Shown here one piece after another: positions 63,193-64,000 of a DNA stretch of 64,000 nucleotides (the stretch's first letter is position 1; each line of letters starts with the position of its first letter). Source of the stretch: JAOPZW01 sp963707695 (GTDB lineage Bacteria > Actinomycetota > Thermoleophilia > Solirubrobacterales > Solirubrobacteraceae); the NCBI GenBank assembly GCA_963707695.1, contig CAVPQY010000003.1, forward strand, positions 1,112,813-1,176,812, given 5' to 3'. The translations under genes were made by a program, and so were the position numbers. Below the pieces are notes generated by a model. The model searched no databases. It was given only the letters and a program-made list of their open reading frames with translations, and had not been told where the DNA came from.

Positions 63193-64000
63193 GTGGCCGA
63201 GCGCGGGCACTACAAGGTCTTCGTCGAGCCGTAGCGGGCGTCAGGTCACCCGGATGCTCCAGGAGGGCCAGGCCGAGGCCAAGGCCGACGACGTGGTAGT
63301 CGGCCTCGTCGAGGCCCACGGACGGGCCGAGACGGCCAACCTCGTCGACGGGCTCGAGGTGCTGCCGCGCCGGCGCGTGCCCTACCGCGGCATCGAGCTC
63401 GAGGAGCTCGACCTCCCCACCCTGCACGGCGCGCCGGCCCGAGCTCGCGCTCGTACGACGAGCTCGCGCACACGAACGCGCCGGGGGTCGAGCACCGCAA
63501 GCGCTACGAGGACATCGACGACCTCCTGGAGGCGGGCATCGACATCTTCCACGGTCGACGTCCAGCACCTCGAGTCGCTCAACGACCAGGTCGCCGACCT
63601 GACCGGCGTCGCGCGTCCAGGAGACGGTGCCCGACGAGGTCCTCGGGCACGCCGACGAGCTCGTGCTGCTGGTCGACCTGACCCCGGAGGACCTCATCGA
63701 GCGCCTGGGACGGCAAGGTCTACCCGCGCGCGTGCCGACGGCGCTCAACGGCTTCTTCCGGATCGAGAACCTGCAGGCCCTGCGCGAGGTGGCCCTGCGC
63801 GAGGTCGCCGAGGACGTCGGCGCGCGCCGGCTGGACCGCGAGCCCCTCATCGTGCGCGAGGACCGGCTCTTCGCGGGTACGGCCGCCGCCGAGCCGATGA
63901 ACTTCGAGGAGCGGCTGCTCGCGCTCGTCGAGCTGGAGGCGCCGGGCGAGCGCATCATCCGCCGCGCGTGGCGCTCCGCGCAGCGGCTGGCCGCCGAGCT
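63193..64000 (+). CDS. Separate KdpD N-terminal sensor module (partial, frameshifted)
   Basis: The GTG at 63193 has TAGCCT six bases upstream. The product is the cytosolic half of KdpD: GHYKVFV, then a damaged Walker A region near 63230-63260, VVGLVEAHGRAETANLVDGLEVLPRRRVPYRGIELEELDLPTL, DELAHTNAPGVEHRKRYEDIDDLLEAGIDIF, NVQHLESLNDQVADLTGV, ETVPDEVLGHADELVLVDLTPEDLIERL, and RIENLQALREVALREVAEDVG. It continues into a USP-like region at the window edge. Several indels break the frame. As its kinase half lies at 56372, this is a split KdpD with the sensor module at the far end of the operon. Whether another kinase follows beyond the edge is unknown. Confidence 0.8.

Overview
The window is very GC-rich DNA with dense coding on both strands, GTG starts, 4-nt ATGA/GTGA overlaps and secreted families typical of Thermoleophilia (Solirubrobacterales-like actinobacteria). 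An example is the surface protein at 44685 with an RLSFANVTSALALFVALGG-type N-terminus. The taxonomic call is an inference from gene style; no rRNA or other marker is present.

Layout. 1-2.6 kb: a partial gene, a small ORF, a secreted RTX-like repeat protein and a frameshifted agmatine deiminase. 2.63-6.59 kb: an intact tRNA-Asp, then about 3.9 kb of cargo (secreted alpha/beta-hydrolase, SnoaL remnant, two RibD_C/DHFR-family reductases, a secreted protein) that ends in a duplicate of the tRNA 3' end. This looks like a tRNA-targeted insertion that has lost its integrase. 6.6-15.4 kb: envelope and housekeeping genes (LamG protein, GT39-like membrane protein, PH-domain protein, M28 peptidase, NlpC/P60-like lipoprotein, DUF892 protein with a basic Ser/Arg/Gly tail, RsbW-like ATPase, DUF427, DsbA-like). 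15.5-22.9 kb: aconitase riddled with indels, M24 and M42 peptidases, ChaB-like protein, a stand-alone receiver domain, and an aldehyde dehydrogenase. 22.9-28.6 kb: a GMC alcohol oxidase paired with that dehydrogenase, then HAD, BKACE, glycosyltransferase and hexapeptide-transferase genes.

The most interesting part is 28.6-50.6 kb, a catabolic region with two regulatory layers. A MarR gene controls, through a palindrome sitting on the promoter, a MarR-ALDH-extradiol dioxygenase operon and a divergent glutamine-amidotransferase/aminotransferase pair. Next to it, a GntR/FCD regulator is encoded within an operon of glutamine-synthetase-like ligase, cytochrome P450, GntR, molybdopterin oxidoreductase and DUF202. 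The palindrome TGGATACATTATCCA lies between this operon and a divergent PLP decarboxylase. The identical 15 bp recur 13 kb away, between a divergent ADC-like/FAH-like pair and a ferredoxin/ferredoxin-reductase pair. The P450 and its likely redox partners are thus physically separate but share an operator. I infer a GntR regulon for catabolism of an amine or amine-derived compound via gamma-glutamylation and P450 oxidation, possibly joined to ring or keto-acid degradation.

50.6-56.4 kb: secreted proteins, a GH5 endoglycoceramidase-like enzyme, a TetR/VOC divergent pair with a clear operator, and EttA. 56.4 kb to the end: a Kdp high-affinity potassium locus in unusual order (sensor kinase half, kdpE, small membrane ORF, kdpF, kdpA, kdpC, kdpB, separate KdpD N-terminal half), also damaged by many small indels. 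The indels in acnA and kdp look like consensus errors rather than biology. Many genes have a TAnnnT box 6-9 nt before the start codon, which suggests widespread leaderless transcription.
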